NCBI GenBank assembly: GCA_963853835.1
Contig: OY970830.1
Location: forward strand, 48,622,401-48,686,400
Direction of reading: 5' to 3'
Length of the DNA stretch: 64,000 nucleotides
Source of the DNA: Calendula officinalis
Lineage: Eukaryota; Streptophyta; Magnoliopsida; Asterales; Asteraceae
The notes under the pieces were generated by a model. The model made no database searches, was not told the origin of the DNA, and saw only the letters and a program-made list of their open reading frames with translations. Shown here piece after piece: positions 1 through 11,260 of the stretch. The position numbers and the translations under genes are program-made. Numbering within the stretch: the stretch's first letter is position 1; every line of letters begins with the position of its first letter.

Positions 1-3000
1 CGAGCTGAAAGTTATGAATCTTTTAGTATAGCACATTTTGTCACACAATCTTGGCTATTGAAGAGTTCAGGCCGAAGAGGGATGTTCGGGCCGAAGTGGT
101 GTTCGGGCCGAAGTGGTGTTCGGGCCGAAGTTCGGTGTTCGGGGCCGAGGATGATGTTCGGGCCGAGGTTGAAGTTCGGGCCGAGGTCGGAGTTCGAGCC
201 GAGGTTGAAGTTCGGGCCGAGGTTGAAGTTCGGGCCGAAAATGAAGTTCGGGCCGGTAACGGTGAAGAGTTCGGGCCGAACTTGTTCTTGGCAGTGATGA
301 ACGAACCAGCTATTTTGGTTACTCGTGGGCGTGAAACGGACACCCAAGCTGAAAGTTATGAATGTTTTAGTATAACACCTTTTGTCACACAATCTTGGAT
401 ATTGAAGAGTTCGGGCCGAAGAGGGATGTTCGGGCCGAAGTGGTGTTCGGGCCGAAGTGGGAAGTGGTGTTCGGGCTGAAGTGGTGTTCGGGCCGAAGTT
501 TGGTGTTCGGGCCGAGGATGATGTTCGGGCCGAGGTTGAAGTTCGGGCCGAGGTCGGAGTTCGGGCCGAGGTTAGAGTTCGGGCCGAGGTTGAAGTTCGG
601 GCCGGGAACAGTGAAGAGTTCGGGCCGAAGTTGTTCTTGGCAGTGACGAACGAACCAGCTATTTTGGTTACTCGTGGGCGTGAAACAGACACCCGAGCTG
701 AAAGTTATGAATGTTTTAGTATAGCACCTTTTGTCACACAATCTTGGATATTGAAGAGTTTGGGCCGAAGAGGGATGTTCGGGCCGAAGTCGTGTTCGGG
801 CCGAAGTGGGATGTTCGGTGTTCGGGCCGAGGATGATGTTCGGGCCGAGGTGGAAGTTCGGGCCGAGGTCGGAGTTCGGGCCGAGGTTGAAGTTCGGGCC
901 GAGGTTGAAGTTCGGGCCGAGGTTGAAGTTCGGGCCGAGGTTGAAGTTCGGGCCGAAAATGAAGTTCGGGCCGGGAACAGTGAAGAGTTCGGGCCGAACT
1001 TGTTCTTGGCAATGACGAACGAACCAGCTATTTTGGTTACTCGTGGGCGTGAAACGGACACCCGAGCTGAAAGTTATGAATGTCTTAGTATAACACCTTT
1101 TGTCACACAATATTGGATATTGAAGAGTTCGGGCCGAAGAGGGATGTTCGGGCCGAAGTGGTGTTCGGGCCGAAGTGGGATGTTCGGGCCGAAGTGGTGT
1201 TCGGGCCGAAGTGGTGTTCGGGCCGAAGTGGTGTTCGGGCCGAAGTTCGGTGTTCGGGCCGAGGATGATGTTCGGGCCGAGGTTGAAGTTCGGGCCGAGG
1301 TCGGAGTTCGGGCCGAGGTTGCAGTTCGGGCCGAGGTTGAAGTTCCGGCCGACAATGAAGTTCGGGCCGTGAACAGTGAAGATTTCGGGCCGAACTTGTT
1401 CTTGGCAGTGACGAACGAACCAGCTATTTTGGTTACTCGTTGCCGTGAAACGGACACCCGAGCTGAAAGTTATGAATGTTTTAGTATAGCACCTTTTGTC
1501 ACACAATCTTTGATACTCAAGAGTTCGGGCCGAAGAGGGATGTTTGGGCCGAAGTGGTGTTCGGGACGAAGTGGGATGTTCGGGCCGAAGTGGTGTTCGG
1601 GCCGAAGTTCGGTGTTCGGGCCGAGGATGATGTTCGGGCCGAGGTTGAAAGTTCGGGCCGAGGTCGGAGTTCGGGCCGAGGTTGAAGTTCGGGCCGAGGT
1701 TGAAGTTCGGGCCGAAAATGAAGTTCGGGCCGGGAACAGTGAAGAGTTCGGGCCGAACTTGTTCTTGGCAGTGACGAACGAACCAGCTATTTTGGTTACT
1801 CGTGGGCGTGAAACGGACACCCGAGCTGAAAGTTATGAATGTTTTAGTATAGCACATTTTGTCACACAATCTTGGATATTGAAGAGTTCAGGCCGAAGAG
1901 GGATGTTCGGGGCGAAGTGGTGTTCGGGCCGAAGTGGGATGTTCGGGCCGAAGTGGTGTTCGTGCCGAAGTTCGGTGTTCGGGGACGAGGATGATGTTCG
2001 GGCCGAGGTTGAAGTTCGGGCCGAGGTCGGAGTTCGAGCCGAGGTTGAAGTTCGGGCCGAAAATGAAGTTCGGGCCGGTAACAGTGAAGAGTTCGGGCCG
2101 AACTTGTTCTTGGCAGTGACGAACGAACCAGCTATTTTGGTTACTCGTGGGCGTGAAATGGACACCCGAGCTGAAAGTTATGAATGTTTTAGTATAGCAC
2201 CTTTTGTCACACAATCTTGGGTATTGAAGAGTTCGGGCCGAAGAGGGATGTTCGGGCCGAAGTGGTGTTCGGGCCGAAGTGGGAAGTGGTGTTCGGGCCG
2301 AAGTTCGGTGTTCGGGCCGAGGATGATGTTCGGGCCGAGGTTGAAGTTCGGGCCGAGGTCGGAGTTCGGGCCGAGGTTGAAGTTCGGGCCGAAAATGAAG
2401 TTCGGGCCGGGAACAGTGAAGAGTTCGGGCTGAACTTGTTCTTGGCAGTGACGAACGAACCAGCTATTTTGGTTACTCGTGGGCGTGAAACGGACACCCG
2501 AGCTGAAAGTTATGAATGTTTTAGTATAGCACCTTTTGTCACACAATCTTGGATATTGAAGAGTTCGGGCCGAAGAGGGATGTTCGGGCCGAAGTGGTGT
2601 TCGGGCCGAAGTGGGATGTTCGGGCCGAAGTGGTATTCGGGCCGAAATGGTGTTCGGGCCGAAGTTCGGTGTTCGGGGATGATGTTCGGGCCGAGGTTGA
2701 AGTTCGGGCCGAGGTCGGAGTTCGGGCCGAGGTTGAAGTTCGGGCCGAGGTTGAAGTTCGGGCCGAAAATGAAGTTCGGGCCGGGAACATTGAAGAGTTC
2801 GGGCCGAACTTGTTCTTGGCGATGACGAACGAACCAGCTATTTTGGTTACTCGTTGGCGTGAAACGGACACCCGAGCTGAAAGTTATGAATGTTTTAGTA
2901 TAGCACCTTTTGTCACACAATCTTTGATACTCAAGAGTTCGGGCCGAAGAGGGATGTTCGGGCCGAAGTGGTGTTCGGGACGAAGTGGGATGTTCGGGCC

Positions 3001-3840
3001 GAAGTGGTGTTCGGGCCGAAGTTCGGTGTTCGGGCCGAGGATGATGTTCGGGCCGAGGTTGAAGTTTGGGCCTAGGTCGGAGTTCGGGCCGAGGTTGAAG
3101 TTCGGGCCGAGGTTGAAGTTCGGGCCGAAAATGAAGTTCGGGCCGGGAACAGTGAAGAGTTCGGGCCGAACTTGTTCTTGGCAGTGACGAACGAACCAGC
3201 TATTTTGGTTACTCGTGGGCGTGAAACGGACACCCGAGCTGAAACTTATGAATGTTTTAGTATATCACATTTTGTCACACAATCTTGGATATTGAAGAGT
3301 TCAGGCCGAAGAGGGATGTTCGGGCCGAAGTGGTGTTCGGGCCGAAGTGGGATGTTCGGGCCGAAGTGGTGTTCGTGCCGAAGTTCGGTGTTCGGGGCCG
3401 AGGATGATGTTCGGGCCGAGGTTGAAGTTCGGGCCGAAAATGAAGTTCGGGCCGGTAACAGTGAAGAGTTCGGGCCGAACTTGTTCTTGGCAGTGACGAA
3501 CGAACCAGCTATTTTGGTTACTCGTGGGCGTGAAACGGACACCCGAGCTGAAAGTTATGAATGTTTTAGTATAGCCCCTTTTGTCACACAATCTTGGATA
3601 TTGAAGAGTTCGGGCCGAAGAGGGATGTTCGGGCCGAAGTGGTGTTCCGCCCGAAGTGGGATGTTCGGGCCGAAGTGGTGTTCAGGCCGAAGTGGTGTTC
3701 GGGCCGAAGTTCGGTGTTCGGCCCGAGGATGATGTTCGGGTCGAGGTTGAAGTTCGTGCCGAGGTCGGAGTTCGGGCCGAGGTTGAAGTTCGGTCCGAGG
3801 TTGATGTTCGGGCCGGGAACAGTGAAGAGTTCGGGCCGAA
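1..3840. repeat. Higher-order block A1 (first copy of the 4.86-kb-offset duplication)
   Basis: Monomer boundaries (first base of the TTGGATATT equivalent) lie at 51, 395, 744, 1113, 1509, 1872, 2217, 2549, 2923, 3285 and 3594. Type order is CA-S-V-A-T-CA-S-D-T-CA-P. The block recurs at 4,862-8,700 with the same order and nearly the same bases; the first ~75 bases differ at one site (position 55). Two compensating length changes separate the copies: copy 1 has one more 18-bp unit between 744 and 1113, and one fewer 17-bp unit between 1113 and 1509. Similarity stops exactly at 3840, where copy 1 enters a spacer-loss junction. Confidence 0.9.
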
Positions 3841-4182
3841 GAGGGATGTTCGGGCCGAAGAGGGATGTTCGGGCCGAAGTGGTGTTCGGGCCGAAGTGGG
3901 AAGTGGTGTTCGGGCCGAAGTGGTGTTCGGGCCGAAGTTCGGTGTTCGGGCCGAGGATGATGTTCGGGCCGAGGTTGAAGTTCGGGCCGAGGTCGGAGTT
4001 CGGGCCGAGGTTAGAGTTCGGGCCGAGGTTGAAGTTCGGGCCGGGAACAGTGAAGAGTTCGGGCCGAACTTGTTCTTGGCAGTGACGAACGAACCAGCTA
4101 TTTTGGTTACTCGTGGGCGTGAAATAGACACCCGAGCTGAAAGTTATGAATGTTTTAGTATAGCACCTTTTGTCACACAATC
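3594..4182. repeat. Fused double monomer (589 bp) lacking its internal spacer
   Basis: A P-type minisatellite runs to GGGAACAGTGAAGAG. It then continues straight into GAGGGATG of an S-type minisatellite through one shared GAAGAGTTCGGGCCGAA at 3824-3840. The matching unit at 8454 has a normal spacer at this point. The second half also carries an extra 19-bp GAGGGATG unit. Best read as loss of one spacer by exchange between its flanking direct repeats. Confidence 0.87.
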
Positions 4183-4861
4183 TTGGATATTGAAGAGTTC
4201 GGGCCGAAGAGGGATGTTCGGGCCGAAGTCGTGTTCGGGCCGAAGTGGGATGTTCGGTGTTCGGGCCGAGGATGATGTTCGGGCCGAGGTTGAAGTTCGG
4301 GCTGAGGTCGGAGTTCAGGCCGAGGTTGAAGTTCGGGCCGAGGTTGAAGTTCGGGCCGAGGTTGAAGTTCGGGCCGAAAATGAAGTTCGGGCCGGGAACA
4401 GTGAAGAGTTCGGGCCGAACTTGTTCTTGGCAGTGACGAACGAACCAGCTATTTTGGTTACTCGTGGGCGTGAAACGGACACCCGAGCTGAATGTTATGA
4501 ATTTTTAGTATAACACCTTTTGTCACACAATCTTGGATATTGAAGAGTTCGGGCCGAAGAGGGATGTTCGGGCCGAAGTGGTGTTCGGCCCGAAGTGGGA
4601 TGTTCGGGCCGAAGTGGTGTTCGGGCCGAAGTGGTGTTCGGGCCGAAGTTCGGTGTTCGGCCCGAGGATGATGTTCCGGTCGAGGTTGAAGTTCGTGCCG
4701 AGGTCGGAGTTCGGGCCGAGGTTGAAGTTCGGGCCGAGGTTGAAGTTCGGGCCGAAAATGAAGTTCGGGCTGGGAACAGTGAATAGTTCGGGCCGAACTT
4801 GTTCTTGGCAGTGACGAACGAACCAGTTATTTTGGTTACTCGTGGGCGTGAAACGGACACC
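3841..4861. repeat. Linker between blocks A1 and A2
   Basis: This stretch holds the S-like half of the fused unit, a V-type monomer starting at 4183 (similar to 744) and a P-type monomer starting at 4533 that ends in the spacer before 4912. The P-type monomer carries the flipped-centre core TTCGGCCCGAA at 4584-4594. It is the same repeat family in a different order from the flanking duplicated blocks. Confidence 0.85.
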
Positions 4862-7800
4862 CGAGCTGAAAGTTATGAATCTTTTAGTATAGCACATTTT
4901 GTCACACAATCTTGGATATTGAAGAGTTCAGGCCGAAGAGGGATGTTCGGGCCGAAGTGGTGTTCGGGCCGAAGTGGTGTTCGGGCCGAAGTTCGGTGTT
5001 CGGGGCCGAGGATGATGTTCGGGCCGAGGTTGAAGTTCGGGCCGAGGTCGGAGTTCGAGCCGAGGTTGAAGTTCGGGCCGAGGTTGAAGTTCGGGCCGAA
5101 AATGAAGTTCGGGCCGGTAACGGTGAAGAGTTCGGGCCGAACTTGTTCTTGGCAGTGATGAACGAACCAGCTATTTTGGTTACTCGTGGGCGTGAAACGG
5201 ACACCCAAGCTGAAAGTTATGAATGTTTTAGTATAACACCTTTTGTCACACAATCTTGGATATTGAAGAGTTCGGGCCGAAGAGGGATGTTCGGGCCGAA
5301 GTGGTGTTCGGGCCGAAGTGGGAAGTGGTGTTCGGGCTGAAGTGGTGTTCGGGCCGAAGTTTGGTGTTCGGGCCGAGGATGATGTTCGGGCCGAGGTTGA
5401 AGTTCGGGCCGAGGTCGGAGTTCGGGCCGAGGTTAGAGTTCGGGCCGAGGTTGAAGTTCGGGCCGGGAACAGTGAAGAGTTCGGGCCGAACTTGTTCTTG
5501 GCAGTGACGAACGAACCAGCTATTTTGGTTACTCGTGGGCGTGAAACAGACACCCGAGCTGAAAGTTATGAATGTTTTAGTATAGCACCTTTTGTCACAC
5601 AATCTTGGATATTGAAGAGTTTGGGCCGAAGAGGGATGTTCGGGCCGAAGTCGTGTTCGGGCCGAAGTGGGATGTTCGGTGTTCGGGCCGAGGATGATGT
5701 TCGGGCCGAGGTTGAAGTTCGGGCCGAGGTCGGAGTTCGGGCCGAGGTTGAAGTTCGGGCCGAGGTTGAAGTTCGGGCCGAGGTTGAAGTTCGGGCCGAA
5801 AATGAAGTTCGGGCCGGGAACAGTGAAGAGTTCGGGCCGAACTTGTTCTTGGCAATGACGAACGAACCAGCTATTTTGGTTACTCGTGGGCGTGAAACGG
5901 ACACCCGAGCTGAAAGTTATGAATGTCTTAGTATAACACCTTTTGTCACACAATATTGGATATTGAAGAGTTCGGGCCGAAGAGGGATGTTCGGGCCGAA
6001 GTGGTGTTCGGGCCGAAGTGGGATGTTCGGGCCGAAGTGGTGTTCGGGCCGAAGTGGTGTTCGGGCCGAAGTGGTGTTCGGGCCGAAGTGGTGTTCGGGC
6101 CGAAGTTCGGTGTTCGGGCCGAGGATGATGTTCGGGCCGAGGTTGAAGTTCGGGCCGAGGTCGGAGTTCGGGCCGAGGTTGCAGTTCGGGCCGAGGTTGA
6201 AGTTCCGGCCGACAATGAAGTTCGGGCCGTGAACAGTGAAGAGTTCGGGCCGAACTTGTTCTTGGCAGTGACGAACGAACCAGCTATTTTGGTTACTCGT
6301 TGGCGTGAAACGGACACCCGAGCTGAAAGTTATGAATGTTTTAGTATAGCACCTTTTGTCACACAATCTTTGATACTCAAGAGTTCGGGCCGAAGAGGGA
6401 TGTTTGGGCCGAAATGGTGTTCGGGACGAAGTGGGATGTTCGGGCCGAAGTGGTGTTCGGGCCGAAGTTCGGTGTTCGGGCCGAGGATGATGTTCGGGCC
6501 GAGGTTGAAAGTTCGGGCCGAGGTCGGAGTTCGGGCCGAGGTTGAAGTTCGGGCCGAGGTTGAAGTTCGGGCCGAAAATGAAGTTCGGGCCGGGAACAGT
6601 GAAGAGTTCGGGCCGAACTTGTTCTTGGCAGTGACGAACGAACCAGCTATTTTGGTTACTCGTGGGCGTGAAACGGACACCCGAGCTGAAAGTTATGAAT
6701 GTTTTAGTATAGCACATTTTGTCACACAATCTTGGATATTGAAGAGTTCAGGCCGAAGAGGGATGTTCGGGGCGAAGTGGTGTTCGGGCCGAAGTGGGAT
6801 GTTCGGGCCGAAGTGGTGTTCGTGCCGAAGTTCGGTGTTCGGGGACGAGGATGATGTTCGGGCCGAGGTTGAAGTTCGGGCCGAGGTCGGAGTTCGAGCC
6901 GAGGTTGAAGTTCGGGCCGAAAATGAAGTTCGGGCCGGTAACAGTGAAGAGTTCGGGCCGAACTTGTTCTTGGCAGTGACGAACGAACCAGCTATTTTGG
7001 TTACTCGTGGGCGTGAAATGGACACCCGAGCTGAAAGTTATGAATGTTTTAGTATAGCACCTTTTGTCACACAATCTTGGGTATTGAAGAGTTCGGGCCG
7101 AAGAGGGATGTTCGGGCCGAAGTGGTGTTCGGGCCGAAGTGGGAAGTGGTGTTCGGGCCGAAGTTCGGTGTTCGGGCCGAGGATGATGTTCGGGCCGAGG
7201 TTGAAGTTCGGGCCGAGGTCGGAGTTCGGGCCGAGGTTGAAGTTCGGGCCGAAAATGAAGTTCGGGCCGGGAACAGTGAAGAGTTCGGGCTGAACTTGTT
7301 CTTGGCAGTGACGAACGAACCAGCTATTTTGGTTACTCGTGGGCGTGAAACGGACACCCGAGCTGAAAGTTATGAATGTTTTAGTATAGCACCTTTTGTC
7401 ACACAATCTTGGATATTGAAGAGTTCGGGCCGAAGAGGGATGTTCGGGCCGAAGTGGTGTTCGGGCCGAAGTGGGATGTTCGGGCCGAAGTGGTATTCGG
7501 GCCGAAATGGTGTTCGGGCCGAAGTTCGGTGTTCGGGGATGATGTTCGGGCCGAGGTTGAAGTTCGGGCCGAGGTCGGAGTTCGGGCCGAGGTTGAAGTT
7601 CGGGCCGAGGTTGAAGTTCGGGCCGAAAATGAAGTTCGGGCCGGGAACATTGAAGAGTTCGGGCCGAACTTGTTCTTGGCAATGACGAACGAACCAGCTA
7701 TTTTGGTTACTCGTTGGCGTGAAACGGACACCCGAGCTGAAAGTTATGAATGTTTTAGTATAGCACCTTTTGTCACACAATCTTTGATACTCAAGAGTTC

Positions 7801-8700
7801 GGGCCGAAGAGGGATGTTCGGGCCGAAGTGGTGTTCGGGACGAAGTGGGATGTTCGGGCCGAAGTGGTGTTCGGGCCGAAGTTCGGTGTTCGGGCCGAGG
7901 ATGATGTTCGGGCCGAGGTTGAAGTTTGGGCCTAGGTCGGAGTTCGGGCCGAGGTTGAAGTTCGGGCCGAGGTTGAAGTTCGGGCCGAAAATGAAGTTCG
8001 GGCCGGGAACAGTGAAGAGTTCGGGCCGAACTTGTTCTTGGCAGTGACGAACGAACCAGCTATTTTGGTTACTCGTGGGCGTGAAACGGACACCCGAGCT
8101 GAAACTTATGAATGTTTTAGTATATCACATTTTGTCACACAATCTTGGATATTGAAGAGTTCAGGCCGAAGAGGGATGTTCGGGCCGAAGTGGTGTTCGG
8201 GCCGAAGTGGGATGTTCGGGCCGAAGTGGTGTTCGTGCCGAAGTTCGGTGTTCGGGGCCGAGGATGATGTTCGGGCCGAGGTTGAAGTTCGGGCCGAAAA
8301 TGAAGTTCGGGCCGGTAACAGTGAAGAGTTCGGGCCGAACTTGTTCTTGGCAGTGACGAACGAACCAGCTATTTTGGTTACTCGTGGGCGTGAAACGGAC
8401 ACCCGAGCTGAAAGTTATGAATGTTTTAGTATAGCCCCTTTTGTCACACAATCTTGGATATTGAAGAGTTCGGGCCGAAGAGGGATGTTCGGGCCGAAGT
8501 GGTGTTCCGCCCGAAGTGGGATGTTCGGGCCGAAGTGGTGTTCAGGCCGAAGTGGTGTTCGGGACGAAGTTCGGTGTTCGGCCCGAGGATGATGTTCGGG
8601 TCGAGGTTGAAGTTCGTGCCGAGGTCGGAGTTCGGGCCGAGGTTGAAGTTCGGTCCGAGGTTGATGTTCGGGCCGGGAACAGTGAAGAGTTCGGGCCGAA
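4862..8700. repeat. Higher-order block A2 (second copy of A1)
   Basis: Boundaries are at 4912, 5256, 5605, 5956, 6369, 6732, 7077, 7409, 7783, 8145 and 8454, each at the offset 4,843-4,861 from its A1 partner. Private markers of A1 recur here, including TTCAGGCC with GGGGACGAGG at the 1872/6732 monomers and TTTGGGCCTAGG in the 2923/7783 monomers. The downstream part (from 6369) is also copy 1 of the 2,446-bp HOR. Confidence 0.9.
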
Positions 8701-8814
8701 CTTGTTCTTGGCAGTGACGAACGAACCAACTATTTTGGTTACTCGTGGGCGTGAAACGGACACCCGAGCTGAAAGTTATGAATGTTTTAGTATAGCACAT
8801 TTTGTCACACAATC
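6369..8814. repeat. 2,446-bp HOR, copy 1 (7 monomers)
   Basis: Monomer lengths are 363, 345, 332, 374, 362, 309 and 361 bp, type order T-CA-S-D-T-CA-P. The same length series is repeated at 8815 and 11261. The first monomer here still has CTTTGATACT, whereas copies 2 and 3 have CTTGGATACT, so this is the divergent edge of the tandem set. A shorter version of the same order (2,085 bp) is present at 1509-3593. Confidence 0.9.
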
Positions 8815-11260
8815 TTGGATACTCAAGAGTTCGGGCCGAAGAGGGATGTTCGGGCCGAAGTGGTGTTCGGGACGAAGTGGGATGTTCGGGCCGAAGTGGT
8901 GTTCGGGCCGAAGTTCGGTGTTCGGGCCGAGGATGATGTTCGGGCCGAGGTTGAAAGTTCGGGCCGAGGTCGGAGTTCGGGCCGAGGTTGAAGTTCGGGC
9001 CGAGGTTGAAGTTCGGGCCGAAAATGAAGTTCGGGCCGGGAACAGTGAAGAGTTCGGGCCGAACTTGTTCTTGGCAGTGACGAACGAACCAGCTATTTTG
9101 GTTACTCGTGGGCGTGAAACGGACACCCGAGCTGAAAGTTATGAATGTTTTAGTATAGCACATTTTGTCACACAATCTTGGATATTGAAGAGTTCAGGCC
9201 GAAGAGGGATGTTCGGGGCGAAGTGGTGTTCGGGCCGAAGTGGGATGTTCGGGCCGAAGTGGTGTTCGTGCCGAAGTTCGGTGTTCGGGGCCGAGGATGA
9301 TGTTCGTGCCGAGGTTGAAGTTCGGGCCGAGGTCGAAGTTCGAGCCGAGGTTGAAGTTCGGGCCGAAAATGAAGTTCGGGCCGGTAACAGTGAAGAGTTC
9401 GGGCCGAACTTGTTCTTGGCAGTGACGAACGAACCAGCTATTTTGGTTACTCGTGGGCGTGAAATGGACACCCGAGCTGAAAGTTATGAATGTTTTAGTA
9501 TAGCACCTTTTGTCACACAATCTTGGGTATTGAAGAGTTCGGGCCGAAGAGGGATGTTCGGGCCGAAGTGGTGTTCGGGCCGAAGTGGGAAGTGGTGTTC
9601 GGGCCGAAGTTCGGTGTTCGGGCCGAGGATGATGTTCGGGCCGAGGTTGAAGTTCGGGCCGAGGTCGGAGTTCGGGCCGAGGTTGAAGTTCGGGCCGAAA
9701 ATGAAGTTCGGGCCGGGAACAGTGAAGAGTTCGGGCTGAACTTGTTCTTGGCAGTGACGAACGAACCAGCTATTTTGGTTACTCGTGGGCGTGAAACGGA
9801 CACCCGAGCTGAAAGTTATGAATGTTTTAGTATAGCACCTTTTGTCACACAATCTTGGATATTGAAGAGTTCGGGCCGAAGAGGGATGTTCGGGCCGAAG
9901 TGGTGTTCGGGCCGAAGTGGGATGTTCGGGCCGAAGTGGTATTCGGGCCGAAATGGTGTTCGGGCCGAAGTTCGGTGTTCGGGGATGATGTTCGGGCCGA
10001 GGTTGAAGTTCGGGCCGAGGTCGGAGTTCGGGCCGAGGTTGAAGTTCGGGCCGAGGTTGAAGTTCGGGCCGAAAATGAAGTTCGGGCCGGGAACATTGAA
10101 GAGTTCGGGCCGAACTTGTTCTTGGCGATGACGAACGAACCAGCTATTTTGGTTACTCGTTGGCGTGAAACGGACACCCGAGCTGAAAGTTATGAATGTT
10201 TTAGTATAGCACCTTTTGTCACACAATCTTTGATACTCAAGAGTTCGGGCCGAAGAGGGATGTTCGGGCCGAAGTGGTGTTCGGGACGAAGTGGGATGTT
10301 CGGGCCGAAGTGGTGTTCGGGCCGAAGTTCGGTGTTCGGGCCGAGGATGATGTTCGGGCCGAGGTTGAAGTTTGGGCCTAGGTCGGAGTTCGGGCCGAGG
10401 TTGAAGTTCGGGCCGAGGTTGAAGTTCGGGCCGAAAATGAAGTTCGGGCCGGGAACAGTGAAGAGTTCGGGCCGAACTTGTTCTTGGCAGTGACGAACGA
10501 ACCAGCTATTTTGGTTACTCGTGGGCGTGAAACGGACACCCGAGCTGAAACTTATGAATGTTTTAGTATATCACATTTTGTCACACAATCTTGGATATTG
10601 AAGAGTTCAGGCCGAAGAGGGATGTTCGGGCCGAAGTGGTGTTCGGGCCGAAGTGGGATGTTCGGGCCGAAGTGGTGTTCGTGCCGAAGTTCGGTGTTCG
10701 GGGCCGAGGATGATGTTCGGGCCGAGGTTGAAGTTCGGGCCGAAAATGAAGTTCGGGCCGGTAACAGTGAAGAGTTCGGGCCGAACTTGTTCTTGGCAGT
10801 GACGAACGAACCAGCTATTTTGGTTACTCGTGGGCGTGAAACGGACACCCGAGCTGAAAGTTATGAATGTTTTAGTATAGCCCCTTTTGTCACACAATCT
10901 TGGATATTGAAGAGTTCGGGCCGAAGAGGGATGTTCGGGCCGAAGTGGTGTTCCGCCCGAAGTGGGATGTTCGGGCCGAAGTGGTGTTCAGGCCGAAGTG
11001 GTGTTCGGGACGAAGTTCGGTGTTCGGCCCGAGGATGATGTTCGGGTCGAGGTTGAAGTTCGTGCCGAGGTCGGAGTTCGGGCCGAGGTTGAAGTTCGGT
11101 CCGAGGTTGATGTTCGGGCCGGGAACAGTGAAGAGTTCGGGCCGAACTTGTTCTTGGCAGTGACGAACGAACCAACTATTTTGGTTACTCGTGGGCGTGA
11201 AACGGACACCCGAGCTGAAAGTTATGAATGTTTTAGTATAGCACATTTTGTCACACAATC
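8815..11260. repeat. 2,446-bp HOR, copy 2 (7 monomers)
   Basis: Boundaries at 8815, 9178, 9523, 9855, 10229, 10591 and 10900 reproduce copy 1 lengths exactly. It is nearly base-identical to copy 3 through 12,300. One clear difference is GGGAACATTG near 10,090 where copy 3 has GGGAACAGTG. The first monomer carries the one-base insertion TTGAAAGTTCGGG at about 8,954. Confidence 0.92.

Noticed and set aside
385..1869. Reverse-strand frame with recurring VTKIAGSFVTAKN and FGPN/SART repeats
   Set aside because: It starts at TTG inside the spacer and arises at nearly every monomer because spacer and 18-bp units happen to be open on that strand. The pattern changes frame (FNLGPN, STSART, LQPRPE) with every 17- or 19-bp unit.
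457..2433. Forward open reading frame of 658 codons as a repeat-protein gene
   Set aside because: It begins at GTG, overlaps a 494-codon frame on the other strand, and is interrupted or frame-shifted differently in each copy of the repeat. Its openness follows from the stop-free 18-bp unit. No signal peptide, known domain or intron pattern is visible.
3594..4182. Unusually long monomer as a new subfamily
   Set aside because: It resolves into two known minisatellites fused through one GAAGAGTTCGGGCCGAA after loss of a spacer.
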